Part shown: positions 44,706 through 58,063 of the stretch, one piece after another
Numbering within the stretch: position 1 is the first letter of the stretch
Layout: every line of letters starts with the position of its first letter
Origin: Smittia aterrima
Taxonomy: Eukaryota; Arthropoda; Insecta; Diptera; Chironomidae
DNA: 64,000 bases
NCBI GenBank assembly: GCA_033063855.1
Contig: CP093830.1
Span: forward strand, 11,160,854 to 11,224,853
Reading direction: 5' to 3'
Position numbers and translations under genes: made by a program
The notes under the pieces: model-generated
Database searches by the model: none
What the model saw: the letters and a program-made list of their open reading frames with translations, nothing else
What the model was told of the DNA's origin: nothing

Positions 44706-46112
44706 ATGTCGAATATTTTTGATATTGATACGAGTCCAGAAACGCCTGAGTTGTTGGCGCTTGCAAAAGAACAGCTGCGAGAAACACCGGAAGTTCGTGC
44801 CGCTGCATTCAAGGAGCTCCGCGAGCTCTTGAAGCAAAATCCTGACTTGCACTATCGCGATGACGAAGACTTCCTTGAGGTCGTCTTGAGATGTTGTCAT
44901 TGGTATCCAGAGAGCGCTATCAAATTGGTGAGTTAATCGTTTTGTTGCTACTCGACTGGAGATATTTTCGTTATCAGTTCATCGAAAGCCGCGGATTTGA
45001 TAAATTAATAAAAGCTTCCCAACCGAACTTGTCATAGCTTAACAAATGAACTTTGAGCTTATTACGAGTAAGATAGATTTGGTTACTGGAATCTAATTAA
45101 ATTTTAAACGAAAACATCAATCATAGCGATTAGATGATTAAGAGAGAGAGAAACCGCTTATCAAACGCACACGAAAATAGAAAAATAATCGTTCCGACAC
45201 GCAACTTCAAGTGGATTGCTTGAAAGAGAATAAACGGAATCACTAGCGCATTTTGTGTTCAAGATAACGAGTTTATTGATAAGATTGCAGCTCCATGCAG
45301 CTCATCGATAAATAGCATTGACCTTTAAAACTTCCTTATTCGTTTTAGATGAGACGTATCGCAGAGTTCAGAAAAGAGCATGAGAAGGTTTTGAAAGGTT
45401 TGTTGCCGGAACAAGAGAAAGTTGCTTTCACCGAGGGCAACATTGTCAATGTCTTGACCAACAGAGATCACTTGGGTCGTCGTGTCTTGGTTGTCAACAG
45501 CGGAAAATTATGGAATCCTGATGAGGTGACAGCCGATCAAATGTTCCGACTCTTCTATCTGAGTGAGTGTCCTTCAAGTTCCGTTGGAGACTAATTAATA
45601 AGAAATTTCTTTCAGTTCACATCATCGCACAGCTTGAGAAGTCATCGCAAATCAATGGCGTCGTTGTCATTATGGACTTTGAAGGACTTTCTTTGAAACA
45701 AGTCAAGGCTTTGAGCCCGGCATACACAAAGCGATTGCTGACATTCATTCAGGAGGCAATGCCACTCCGCTTGAAGGAAGTTCACTTTGTGAAGCAACCG
45801 TTCATTTTCAACATGGTTTGGACACTCTTCAAGCCTTTCGTAAAGGAGAAGCTCAAGCAAAGAGTAAGAAAGAACTTGAATGACTTTCTGTTCAAAACAT
45901 TTTATTAATTTTGAAAACACTTTTTTTGCTTCAAGATGTTCTTCCATGGCGATGACATGAAGAAGCTTCACAAACACATTCCTGCTGAAAACTTACCAGC
46001 AAATTATGGTGGAACTATGCCAGCAATGACTTACACAGGAAAAGATTGGTATCCATGTGTCGAGAAGTACAACCAGTTCTTCATTGATTGGAATACATTC
46101 GGATTCAAATAA
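44706..46112 (+). CDS. CRAL-TRIO lipid-transfer protein (alpha-tocopherol transfer protein / clavesin type)
   Basis: Four exons: 44706-44927, 45349-45562, 45616-45863 and 45936-46112, giving 286 residues with matching phases (0, 1, 0). The CRAL-TRIO N-terminal helical domain is at about 20-75 (ELRELLKQNPDLHYRDDEDFLEVVLR). The lipid-binding CRAL-TRIO domain is at about 100-260, with GVVVIMDFEGLSLKQV, RLKEVHFVKQPFIFNMVW, the gate-helix region FKPFVKEKLKQR, MFFHG and the closing LPANYGGTMP. Length and layout are those of the soluble 30-35 kDa insect family, which carries tocopherol, retinoids or phosphoinositides in the cytosol; the ligand cannot be predicted. No signal peptide. The ATG at 44706 is the first in frame after a stop. 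Intron 1 (421 bp) is empty. AATAAA follows at 46230. Confidence 0.9.
44928..45348 (+). other. Intron 1 of the CRAL-TRIO gene
   Basis: A 421-bp GT-AG intron (donor TTG|GTGAGT, acceptor CGTTTTAG|ATGAG). No nested exon or repeat was seen. Confidence 0.75.
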
Positions 46113-46229
46113 ATCCGCAAAGCTCAATAACCCGCGACGATTCCATTTATTTTCCTATTGTATCTATTCGAGAGCATCTGCCCACAAACATTCGTTTTCT
46201 TCGTTTGATATTAAACTTTTATGTAAAAG

Positions 46230-46235
46230 AATAAA
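46230..46235 (+). terminator. Poly(A) signal of the CRAL-TRIO gene
   Basis: AATAAA 118 bases after the stop codon, the first such hexamer in the 3' region. Confidence 0.55.
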
Positions 46236-49200
46236 TTTGTTTTGATGACGACATTAATAAGATGAAGCCATGCCGTGACGAATTGAAGAGAAAACAAAAA
46301 GAAATTATCGTCGTGAAACAAATCAAACTTTTCTTCCGCAGACTAATGGAGAAAGCAAAAAGCTTTGCTTCAAGAAAAAGTTGTTATTCGAGGGACACAT
46401 CGATCAGCTGTGTTGTTTAATGTGAGAGCTTTCATTGTCAGTGCTTTCGTTCCGTAGTAGACAATCGCAGCCCACAGAATCATTAAATTGAGAAATGGCT
46501 TTCTGACTTGGAGCCTCTGCTTTTCGTCTTCGCGAAGTAAAATTTTAATAACGAAAAAAAATTCACTTTTATCTCGTTGTCGTTTCATTATTTCTTGTTT
46601 CTTGCGTAGCGAGAATGCGAGCGTCGAGGAGACAAATGATGGAAATAAATTGCTCGATAATTAAGTTTTCTTGTACAAGCGAGGGCGACATAAAAAGTTA
46701 ATGCGAAAACTTTTCTTTGATATGCTTTTAATTCTCATTGGCTGTTGAGATTTTGAAGAAGAACTTCGTTGATAGCTTTCGAACCGAGGAACTCCAATTA
46801 AAGTTAAATTGACATGTTCTCTGTGTATTGGATCCATTAGTAAGACTTGACCTGAGGTGTGTGCGTTGATTCTCAAACCACAATTCATGATGTGGCTTTC
46901 ACCGAAGTTGCGAAGTTCTGAGAGCTGCGGGAAAACTGTTGCAAGCTTTGAAATCTCATTAATCCACTTATGAGCGTGGTTTCGAGAAGAAAATTTTATG
47001 TTCATTTAATTGTTTAAAGTTGCAAATAACGAGCGAACCCCCAAAACACTCATGTCATCGTCTGCAGTAGAAAAGTTCATTTATCGTACGAGAGTATGAC
47101 AACAAGAAAATCCCGCAAGAGATTTAATTCAATTAAAAATTCTCCGAGAAAATTGTTTCAAAGGCAAAACTCAAGGGTAACTGCTTTTCGATGTTCTCTC
47201 TCATTTTATTTACTTGAGAAACTTTACGAATGAGCGAGTTAAACTCCCATGCGATTGTATTTAATTAAAATATGAACAAACCCGACTTCACGCTAGAAGC
47301 AAAAAAAAAGTCGGATAAGAGCCGGACGAGCGCCCTCGAAAGGAAGAAGAAAGTAAAGTCAGCCGCACTACATCGCTTCATTAATAGGATTCAACCTTGT
47401 CGAATCCGGTGTTGTTGTAAAGATCCGGAATAACAAAGCGGAATAAAACCTGAATAAGGATGTAAGGGTGGAAAGGGCGAACATTTGAGGCGAATAAAGA
47501 AATAAATTGTTGGACTGTATGGAGAAGCTTTTTCCTTTTATTGCTGCTCGCTTCATTCGCTTCTCTCGCGTACAGAGAAAAGGAATCAACATGAAAATTT
47601 CATGAAACAGTTTCAGTCTCATCAACTAAACTAAGCTAAGTTTCGTGGATGATAAAATTGAAGTCACCCCCGAAACTATTAAAGGAAAGTCCCCGGATTG
47701 GATCACGTACAAAATTTCTCCGAAACAAATAATTTTCCAAGCTAGAATAAATATTTTCAACGCATCCCATTTGGAAAATGAAAAACTTTTCTCTTTTTTT
47801 TTGTGTTTTACGGTTGATATGGGAGCTTGGGCTTTTGCACGTGTCGGGTCTATCGTGAGATTGAATGAAGTAGATTAAACAATGACACGATTATGAGCTG
47901 ATGATGTGAGAAGTGGCGCATGTTCTGGTCTCTTTGTTTTGAAATCTACTCCCATTAATCAGGCTACAAACACTTTGAGCTCGTTAACGGCGTCTCGTAA
48001 AGTGTGTTTGATGATAAAGTTAAGCTTGTAAATAAAACATTCTCCCGCGAGATAATATTATGATTATAATTAATATTTCTTCGTCATCATGAACATCGTC
48101 TAGCGCTGAGATGGAATCATCAGGGAGTGAGCTCTAATATAAATAAACTTTGAGGATTTAGAGAGAACGAGGGCTTTCACGCGTCTCAACCAGCATCAAG
48201 CTTTATGAAAATTTATGCTCCCTGAATTGAGTTTAATCTTCAAGGAAATGAGTTCCTTTCCATAATTAAAACCTAATCTTTGGTAATGTTGCTTGGGACT
48301 GGCAGTGAGAGGAAGACCGCCAAGAGAGATTAGGAATTTGTGTCGCGCAGTAAAAGTTTGTGTCTTGGAATTCGAGAAGAAACTTTTCTCTTCATCGAAG
48401 TTCTAATTTAGGGAAGGAATTTAAAAGCTGTAAACGCCATTTAGTTAATCGGATTAACGTCATTCCAAGTTTGAAGAGTTAGAAGTTCAAAAGTTTCTTT
48501 ATATCAAAGCGAATTCATTAGAGACGAGAACTCTCAGGTCCTTACTAACTTTTCTTGTCTTCGCCCTTTATAGAAAACTGTCTCTATTCATGACAAGACC
48601 CACTCAATTATTTAACAGCTATTTGCTCCTCGAACTCACCTGCGACAAACTTCATTTTCAGTTACGAGCTCGTGACTGCTTGTGGCGCAGCTGCACTCTA
48701 CCAAATCATCAAATTATTACGAGTAATAACCAAAAATTATTCCCGAATATTCTCAACGTACGTGACTTTCTCTAGTTTCGTATTTTTTCTACACCCGAAA
48801 TTGCATTTCCAAAATAAACAACTGAGCGGATGTTATAGCTTCGAAGCTCAATGTGTGCGAATTTTTTTTTATTTCAAATCTATAAAGTGAATGCTGACTT
48901 ACTCGATTGCCAGTATCGAATGTTTTTCTTGATTTCTATTTTTATCCTTCGAAAAAAAATTCGTGTATGTACAACGACGACAAAGCTAAACGAAGGCAGC
49001 AGAGGTGTGCACGACGACGAGGAGATGGAAGAAACGATTTGTTTATTTATTTATAAAGTTTTAGTACGTAATTTGCCTAAGGAACTTCCAAAGCTCCGTC
49101 ACACTTCAGCAAGAAGAGGAAAAGTATCTCTTCTCCTTTATGTTAATCAAAAGATTACACTTCGTATGATAATCAGAAGCGACATTAACTTAATGGTGCG

Positions 49201-52200
49201 ATACTTTCCGTGATGCTCGCAAATTAAAATCATGCCTTTGCTGAAACTAACAGCGAGATCGACGGAAAGCTCTGCTTACAATGATAACACAAAGTCTTTC
49301 TCTCCATTAAGGAAAGCAGAAGTTCTGCTTACACGAGATTTGCGACGAGGAAGGTTGTGTTGTGTGGATGAGCAAGCACGTGTGAAAACTGCAAAATTGG
49401 AAAACTTCCTCAGGCGCTTTCTTATCGCACATCGTTCTTCCACCTCAAGCATTACCTGCGAAAGCTTTTCGTGATTAATTATGATTTTTCCAGAGCTTTG
49501 ATTTCTCTTCTATCCTTTTGCTTGGTTGTGGGCGTTCGACACTCAACCAACGTAATAAATCAATAACTTTCAATTCTTCTTTGAGCGACGTGGGCTTGTT
49601 GGAATGACTGACATATAAAATAGGTCACGTCATTGAATCGTCATGTCGTTGATTCTCTCTCTTCACATCGATTTTTTTTTTCGTTCCTCATTCGGTTAAT
49701 CAATCCTCGCTTTAAGCTCTCGATTAAATGCAATTTCTCTTCTGCTTGCAACGAAACCAGATGCTTTTTCAAATTGAATGCGAGTGAGACGAGAGTCGAG
49801 TCAGAGAAGTGGAAATCCTTCATTTTAAGCTCTCTCGTGTCTGCCAACGCAGCAAACAACAAAATTCCTCTTCTTCTTGATTTAATAGTTGCTCAGTCAG
49901 ACGAATAAAGAGTCTCATTCAAAGGAATTCATTTCGTTCAGCAAGATAGAGGAAGAAAGAGGCTTTGTTAGGACTTCATCCGCTCGGTCTTATAATAATT
50001 TATTGCCTCCCACTGTGCAATCGACCATGACCCCGACCTAATGCTTTTCGGAATTTATTGAAGCTCTTAATGACTTTTGAACAGCGATTTGCCCGCCGCC
50101 ACACTCCCGTCGACGTTAATGATTGGAAAACTTGAAAAACTAAGCGCAGGCCTTGCGCAGGTGTTGTGAAGATGATCAAGAGGAGATTCCCTCATTAGCA
50201 TATCAAAGTCAAGAAGAAGAAACTTTACCTCTCTCTCGGCTTTGATTTTGAATTACAAATTTTATGTTATTCTGAAGGGGATGAACAGCTGACACGTCAC
50301 GCGGTTGAAGATTTTCAGTTTAAGATGCTTTCCTTGTTAATGGAAAAAGTTTTAACGAGTTTCCAAAGTTGAAATGATTAACAAGGTGTGACAGTCGTCA
50401 CGAAAGTATTCTCTTTCTTTCGACAGAGAGAAGAAGCATCAGCCTCATTTTCAATAGACGAACGAACGAACGAATGTATTAGCATAGACGAAAGGATTAT
50501 AGATAAATGGTTTGAGATTAGAATAATGGGAAATAATACACATTCAGTTCAATGAAAAATCCAATAAAGCAATCTAATCAACTGCTTTGCATGCTGATGA
50601 ATCGGCTGGATGATTCAGTCATGACGGGAAAGGAAAACTCAAATCACAGTTCTCTCGAAACTTTTCCTCGTCGATTCACATTTTATTCAACGTTCAGTGA
50701 GCGACAAGTAAATTACACATCAGAAGACAAATGAACAAATTGGAACGGGCTTTCATTGCTCGAAGAATCGTGTATTTGAGTTTCCATCTACAGTTTTCTA
50801 TCTCAATTTTATCATCCGCATAGTTTTCCCTCAATTTAGTTTCTCCATCCGCCTTCTCTTCCCGCCCACTCTGCCATTGAAACTTTCTGATTGATTTTCG
50901 CTTCTTCGATTCTTTTCCAGTTTAATAAAACTTCTCTTCATTCTTCTCGATAGCTTCGAGGGAAAAGAATTAATCGAAATCGAAAGATGAAAAGCTCGTT
51001 TTTGGAAGAAAATTGAAAGATTTCTCGGATTTTATCTTTTTTGACGAGTGTAACAAAAGTAGTGAAACTTTATTGCTTTCGTTGGAAGATGCTCGCAGCT
51101 GTCTCACACAATTTGTTGAAAGAAATTAAATCTTCACGATGTGTCTGCTTATTATCAGCGAACAAATTTTTGCGACACCAACGCATGAGCGCTCGCAATG
51201 AAAATCGTAATTTCCTTCATTTGAATAATTGCGTCCCTTTTCTCGTTTGGCTCTCTCTCTCTTCATTGAAATGTTTCAAATTATCCCGAATAATTTAACA
51301 TTTTTAATGGCCAGCGATGATTTTGATAATTTCCTTCAGTCCAAGTAGACCCTTCGCGTTCATTTAACGATTTCTTTCTGTTGTTCAATGGAGGGAGAGA
51401 ATGACTGCGAGTAAAAATAATTAAAATCTCCGTGGGAATCTTATTGATTGTCGTCAACGCCTGACTTTTTCAATTAAAACATTTTTCTCATTATTAGGCA
51501 AAACATTTCAATCGAAACTTTCTTGTTTCGACTAAGCAGAAATTTTGTAAACATTTGTTTTGCATTTACCCGCAAGATGTTGAAGAAGGAAACTCGTGGG
51601 AATCGAGCTGAGCATTTCTTATCCTTATTACAACTCAGCAAAATTCAAAAATAATGATTTCATCTCGCGTCGTAAGCGATCAGCATTAGCAACAGCTCGA
51701 GTTATCGAGGCTATCATCGCCGAAACTGTAATCGAGTCGACAACGAAAGATAAAACGGAGCTCGTAGACATAATGTGGATTAAATTTCCATAAAAACCGA
51801 TTACGTGAGTTTTCGTCTACTTTTCGTTATTTGCTAACGAGAAATTCAAAGCTTAGCGAATCGAATAAAGAAAGTTTAGGGTGAACTCGACTTGTTGGCA
51901 CATTCAACACATTAAACAAGTGGAAGGAGTGGTCTCGAAGTCGTCTTGTTGAAGCTTTTTTCTGTTCTGTCCGCTTCGACAAACGGTTAATAGATTTTTA
52001 TTATTAAACATTCACACCTTGCCCGTAACATTTCCATTACAGCGATTCTAAAAATATTTCAGCGTTTTGTTTCACTTTGACAAATGTTCGGTCAAGTTGG
52101 GAGCGTTTTTTCCCAGTGAAATCATTTGAATGCGCAACGCAATTTATTCGGAATCCTCGTGAAGCCAACGAAACGTCAGCGAGCTTTTAAAAGCTCAACG

Positions 52201-54808
52201 TAAACTTATTGCTTTCCGAAATATCCCGGCTGGTATTTTAAAAGCCCCATCGAGCTATCGAAGCAAAAAGGGCTTACAGTGCACAAAAAATAAATTCATT
52301 TCGGCGAACGTAGCCATCGATTTAGATAAACATTTTATCATTTCACTAATGGATTTTAATAGCGCTGTGCTATCAAAGCTTTTTTGACGATCATTTTCCG
52401 GAATAATTACCGAGAGTCAAGAATGCTTCGCTTCAATCAGCCCGTGCTCACTGCAGGCAGGAAAAATTATTCGCCCGCTGTTTGTTTACTGAGATTTTAG
52501 CGAACAAAGTGTTTGATTATAAACATCAGTTTGATAGGAAAGTAGCACAGGTCAGGCAAGTTCAAGCTTAAATTTCATTGATTTTTCTCTCTATTTTGTT
52601 CATCGCATTCTGCACAATAATCCGCCAAACAGTTTGGAGAGCTTTCGAGCGTCAATATTTTTCTTCAGACAAATCGATCAAAAGCTAGCAAACACGAAAA
52701 TCTTTTTTTCCATTTGTTATTTTTACTGTAGACGAGACTGAAATTTTAGCTTCGTCCGAAGCGGAAAACGAAAGGAAAAAAAATATTAATTTTCGTTTTC
52801 TTTCGTCATTGGCAATTGAGAGATAAAAATTCGAACTCACTCGAGCAGCAACTGTTTTTATTTGGTTTACTGTAAAGCTTCGCCTCTTTCTTTCTTTTTT
52901 CTTTATAGAAAACATGTTGCTGTCGAGAGATAATAATAAAGCTCAATGACGGATTTTTCGCTGAACGCTTTTGCATTGTCTCTGGGAAAACTTTTAGTTT
53001 TCGCAAAGAAAATATTTTCACACTTAAATATTCTCAAGCTTTTCCATCTGTTCGTTCGTTTTGTTTGCTCGACGACAGCGAAGAGCTTTGGAAATTCCTT
53101 CCGTTATTCTTGTTAATTCAAGCATTTCGTTTCCATGCAGCTCAGAAAAACTCATTATCATTCATTCCGTTTTCGTTTAACGAGAGAAGATTGTAGAGTT
53201 CGCTTTCGGAAAATTTATTGAGAAATTTGCAATCAGCAAAAAGCAACGGAAAAATTAGACAAGAATGAAAGAGGAAGAATTAAGTTTGGAGCACAATTTT
53301 CACTGGCAGCGCAAAAGAAAATAAATAAATTGGAAAATTTATTGTTTTCCTCTTTTTCTTCTTTACATTCACACACACACAAACTTCACTTTGGGGGAGT
53401 TCAAATCCTATGAAATTTTTAACAGATAAAGAGGAAAAAATTATTTTTCTAACCACAGCACAACTCGTCTCGAAAGGTTTAAACACGCGAACGATCGAAG
53501 TAAAACTGACAGAAATTTTCCCGCTGTCGTTCTCATTTGTTGCCACACAAAAAGTTGATTTTCCGATTCTCGTGTTGCGAGAGAACTTTTCACGAGAGAG
53601 CAGGAAACTTTTTTTAGAACAAGAGAGCGATTTTCCGAATCATTTTCATTCTCACTCGGGAAATTGAACGTGAAGGCATTGATTAATGAAATCGTTGAAC
53701 TTAACCTGGGTCGGCTATCGTTAATTTATTTTGAAACGTTTTTTTAATGATAGAGAATCGCCAGATGCAACTCTGATTGGCCTTGCTCGTTTTTTTCCGA
53801 CTTGAAGTCGACCACTTCTAATAAACAAGAGAAAGAAACGCGTGTAAGCGATATCCACAAAATATTTAAGTTTACGATTCGCGCATTTAAATTTGTTTTC
53901 GAAAGGATTTATTCCATCGAAGAAGTTTTCTCAACTTTTAAAGTTCAAATGACTTTTATCGTCTCTTCCTTACTTACATCTCTTCCTTTCAATCGCAGTT
54001 TTATCTTCTTCAGCAGCAACAATTTTCAATTCTTTGATGAAATTTTATTTTCTTTTGTGCTCCATGAAACAAACTTTTAAACCCCTCGCTACCTTAATAA
54101 AATAGAAAATCCTTTGTGATGTCAGTTCTGGCTTCTTTAAATTACAATCTTGCCATTCAGCGTTTGTCATTTCTGTTTTTGGGCTTGGAGGGGATTTCAA
54201 CGATCCGACATCCAAAAATAATTAAGTGGAGAAAAATTGAAAAAAGAAACTTGAGAATTTTTCAACTTCGTCGCTTTCGTCTTGTCAGCGAAAGATCTTC
54301 AAGATAATTTGCTTCACGATGAACTTGATGAAATTCTCCCCTCGCAGATGAAATTCTCCTTTAATTAATCCAGAAGAGATTTTGCTTGAAATGTGATCTG
54401 GTGGAGAATTAGGAGCAAACTTTTCGACTTCTCATGAAGCGTCAGAAGCGACTAAACTCATCGAGTCGTGAAACATCTTCAAGTTTCTTCAAGTTCAAGT
54501 TCGCAACAATCTTTCCTCGTCACTCACTTTCGCTTCTCGTTGTCATCTGAGTTGATTCGATAATCTTTGTTTTGATTCTTTAAATAAAGTGCGAAAGAAG
54601 AAGTAAAGAGAAAAGCTTCTCAGATCAGACAGAACGGAATAGTTCGATTGTCAGTTTCATTATTGATTCGATCGTTAACACAAGTGAAAGTGAAAGAAAA
54701 AAGTGAAAAGACTTGAAAGCTTAGAATTAAAAATTCATTGCAAAAGAGTTTGGAAATATTTTCTGTGAACAGTTTTACCTAAAAATCGAAGTGAATTGAG
54801 CTTGAATC
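46236..54808. other. Gene-free intergenic stretch
   Basis: Nothing I can support as a gene. Frames such as 46661-47005 (minus), 49641-49862 (minus) and 51596-51793 (plus) are short, isolated and unrecognised. No element with paired termini was found. The last 200 bases lead into the F-box gene and include a TCAGTT initiator-like site at 54651-54656, about 155 bases before its ATG. Confidence 0.55.
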
Positions 54809-56827
54809 ATGGGCTACGTGCAAACTGATAAAGATATCTCAACTTTTCTCTTTGACCTCGTGAACTACTCGCAACTTGATCTTCCACCCCCAACGCCGCC
54901 TCCATTGCCTCCCAAGGTCTGGGGCTTCAACGATCTTCCCATGGAGGTTCGAAAGTGAAATAATTATTACGTGAACTTAATTGCGAAATGCGATAATTGA
55001 TTTTCGTAATATTCGATTTATTTTTAGATTATAATTCATATATTCAAGTATCTGAACCCATCCGACTTGAAGTTTACGGCATTGGTCTCTCGTAGATTCC
55101 TTTTCGCTTGCATGTATCGAAAGCTATCGAAGAACTTCATGCTAAACTTTGTTGATTCCTTCAACAAAGAATTCTCCGTTCAGATTTCTCAATTCGTCGA
55201 CACTTTCCGAGTCTTCCCAATTATTTCCGTGAACACTGGCAACTTTGATGTGGCGAAGGAAAGTTTCTGGCTTGACTACGGCTTAAACATTGAAGAGATT
55301 TACTTTCGCAATGGAATTTTGAGAATGAAGGAATTTGAAGACATTATTCGATGGACGAAGAATGTGAAAGTCTTGAAGATTGAGGCGAATTCTATTTTCA
55401 GGACTTGGGATATCAAGGGAACGTATAGCGAGAGACTACACACATTTCCTAATTGCTATCACATCTCATTAGCAAAGAACAACTTCTTGAACCGTAAAAT
55501 CTTTGACTACATAACATCGAAAGCTCCGAACTTGAGGGAAATTGATCTGTCATTCTGCTTGACGAGATTGAGTAATGCAGAGCGCAATGCGTTTCTTGAT
55601 CACTTTATATTCTATTTGAAAGGTTATGGAGAGACAATCAAGTCCATTAACCTCAGAAAGACGATAATCGACGACTACTTTCTTCAACAACTTTCAGAGG
55701 TCAAGTGCCTGAAACTTAAGTCGTTCGCAATTACTTTCAACGGTTGCACGACAAACAAAAAGTTTGGGATAATTCCATTTATTCAATCACAGCCAGAGCT
55801 CGAAGACTTGGACATGCAAGAGTCCCCAGCAATCGAAGAAACTGTAATGATTGAAGTCGGTAAAACGTTGAAAAACTTGAAGAAACTTTATTTACGAAAA
55901 TGCACACACGTCACCGATTATTGTTTGAGAGAATTAAGTAAACTCGAACATCTTGAAGTGCTCGACTTAACTTCTTGCGATCTAATAACTGACGAAGGAA
56001 TCCACGATGCTTTACTCAAAGGAACGCCGAAGAAAAAGCTTAAAGAGCTTTACTTTGGTTTGTTATCGAATATCACAGAAAACTTGTTCTCGAGAATTGG
56101 AACAAAGATGCACAATCAATTGATTTCTCTTGACTTGGGTGGATCAACAAATCTCGCAGACGATGCTCTTCAAACAATTTTTAACCACTTCACAATGATC
56201 CGCCATCTCAATCTCGATTCCTGTTGTAAGGTAAACTTAAGCCATTAACTAAAAATGTTTTTCTTTTCTATTCAAGTCTTTTCTATTCTAATCAGATCAC
56301 AGACTACGGCGTCACTGGAAAATTTCAAAATCAGAATTATTTTTCGATCAAACGACTTCAAGGACTAAGAACACTTCGAATGCAAAATTGCTATCGAGTC
56401 ACAGATTTCTCTTTACTTGATAGTTTTCAGTTCAATGAACTGCGCGATGTCTACATGGCTCGAACTCATTTCACTCGCAAGGGAATCGAAGCTTTATGTA
56501 AAAACTGTCCTGCCATTGAAGTCTTAGATCTGGGAGAAGTTGTCGCGATAGACGACGAGGTTGTTGAAATCATCACGAAGAATCTCCACAGACTTCAGAT
56601 TCTTAAATTAAACGGTGAGTGCGAAAGCTTTTGCCTTGATCTTCAAAGTTTTATTTTCTTCTCACACAGGAAACTCAAATATCACGGCTGTCGCCTTCGA
56701 TCACATTTACAATTACTGTGAGGGTATCAAATATGTTTATCTGAGGAATTGCGACAACATCGACCCGTCGAGATTGAAGGATCAATTATATATGATGAAG
56801 TCGTTGCGCAAAGTTTATTTGGATTAA
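54809..56827 (+). CDS. F-box/leucine-rich-repeat protein
   Basis: Four exons: 54809-54946, 55028-56230, 56296-56614 and 56670-56827, phases 0, 0, 1, giving 605 residues. A short Pro-rich stretch (PPPTPPPLPP, about residues 27-36) precedes an F-box split by intron 1: FNDLPMEIIIHIFKYLNPSDLKFTALVSRRF (about 40-70). The rest is LRR of the cysteine-containing FBXL type, with repeats such as LKKLYLRKCTHVTDYCLRELSKLEHLEVLDLTSC, LISLDLGGSTNLADDAL and IRHLNLDSCCKVTDYGV. F-box proteins of this layout are substrate receptors of SCF (Skp1-Cullin1) ubiquitin ligases; the LRR binds the substrate, which is unknown. The ATG at 54809 is needed for the first half of the F-box. Introns are 55-81 bp. The next gene starts 120 bp downstream on the same strand. 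Confidence 0.88.
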
Positions 56828-56844
56828 TCTGATTTGTTTTGTTA

Positions 56845-56850
56845 AATAAA
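56845..56850 (+). terminator. Poly(A) signal of the F-box/LRR gene
   Basis: AATAAA only 18 bases after the stop codon and about 100 bases before the next ATG, so the 3' UTR and the next promoter share a very small space. Confidence 0.55.
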
Positions 56851-56947
56851 ATGTTTGAAATCTCAGTCGCATTTGCTTTCCAATTATTCATTTCTCGAAA
56901 GTAAATTTTCATTTCGAATCGTTAAAGAAAATTTTCTGTTTTAAATC

Positions 56948-57748
56948 ATGGATTTCTCTCAATACAACAAAATCAACAGTCGCGCGCCAGGAAACTTTAC
57001 TCAGCAGCAGCGTCAACAACATTTCGTTCCACAAGTCCAATCATTTCCAAATTCTGTGACTTCAAAATATCCCGGAAATCAAATCGGAGGAAATTCACAA
57101 TTTCAAAATCAGTCTGCAAGTTTTTATTCAAGCAACATGATGAAGCAGCAGCAGCAGCCGTCGCTTCAAATGGTTCATGGAGATGACGTCAGCAGGAATT
57201 TCATATCAAACATTACGCCATTGTATAACACTCAAGCCTATTCGACGATGGTGGCGCCTACGAACTCTTATTGCGATGAGCCAATGACTCGTCCAGAAAT
57301 TAAATTCTCATCTGAGCATCCCGGGCAAGATGAGGCTTCAGAAGATGAAAACGTTGATGTCGAATATTTTCAATGCTTACCACAACCTCTTGCTTCAAAT
57401 ATGAAACAGCGAAATCAATTTAAAGGAGTCATGGACTCACTTCGACAGTTCTCAAAGTCTAATCATAAAATTGATAAACACCGCAGAAACAACTTCAACA
57501 AAAATCGCACCATCGTTTGCAAACATGAAGATGAACACAACGTCGAGATCGAACATCAAAAGTCGTACAGAAGTCATACGAAAGTTCAAAATATTCCAAA
57601 CGGAGTTCGCATCATAACTGATATTCTGAAGGATGACAATGACGAAGAAGACGAAGCGCTGAACCGTCAAACACAAACCGATGAAGACTGGTTGAACAAG
57701 AAAATAGAAGTCACTCTGAAAGATGAAGAGGAAGATGATGAAAATTAA
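56948..57748 (+). CDS. Unrecognised Gln/Asn-rich and acidic protein, single exon
   Basis: A single 266-residue frame whose ATG (56948) lies 120 bases after the F-box gene stop. The N-terminal half is Gln-, Asn- and Ser-rich (QQQRQQHF, KQQQQ), the middle has a basic stretch (KSNHKIDKHRRNNFNKN) and the C-terminus is acidic (DDNDEEDEAL, DEEEDDEN). A hydrophobic/aliphatic motif, IPNGVRIITDILKD, precedes the acidic tail and is the best candidate for a conserved core. No signal peptide, membrane segment or known domain is visible; most of it is probably disordered. The frame is long for this AT-rich background, shows coding-like third positions, and is followed by an AATAAA at 57821, so I take it as a real gene. 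It may share regulation with its neighbours. Confidence 0.7.
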   Translation: MDFSQYNKINSRAPGNFTQQQRQQHFVPQVQSFPNSVTSKYPGNQIGGNSQFQNQSASFYSSNMMKQQQQPSLQMVHGDDVSRNFISNITPLYNTQAYSTMVAPTNSYCDEPMTRPEIKFSSEHPGQDEASEDENVDVEYFQCLPQPLASNMKQRNQFKGVMDSLRQFSKSNHKIDKHRRNNFNKNRTIVCKHEDEHNVEIEHQKSYRSHTKVQNIPNGVRIITDILKDDNDEEDEALNRQTQTDEDWLNKKIEVTLKDEEEDDEN

Positions 57749-57820
57749 TTTTCTTTTTATGAAATTATTAAATTTTATTTTTTTGTTAAATTTACTATCT
57801 GAGTTTGTACCTGAAACTTA

Positions 57821-57826
57821 AATAAA
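57821..57826 (+). terminator. Poly(A) signal of the Gln-rich/acidic gene
   Basis: AATAAA 73 bases after the stop at 57748. Confidence 0.45.
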
Positions 57827-58063
57827 TAGAACGATCGAGAACTTCGCTTAGTTCCATCAGAATCCTCGTGAAAGCAACATCTCCAGTTTTCAAGAAAAGA
57901 ATGAATCGTTCCAATCGCCGTAACGGTCGTTGCTATTTCAAATAAAAATTACGCGCCATTTCTTAGCTTTCATCCCCGCAATTCCATGCAAAATTCAGTT
58001 TCGAGTTTGTATTTCGATTAAACAGTCGAATAACTGTTCCGAGTTGATATAAAAGATGATATA

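Noticed and set aside
46370..47005. Adjacent minus-strand frames of 72 and 114 codons with some coding-like sequence (LATVFPQLSELRNFGESH)
   Set aside because: I could not join them by splice sites into a longer frame and recognise no family. Possibly a decayed gene fragment, but not supportable.
51596..51793. Plus-strand frame with RRKRSALATARVIEAIIAETVIES
   Set aside because: No splice-linked neighbours and no recognised domain. Probably chance.
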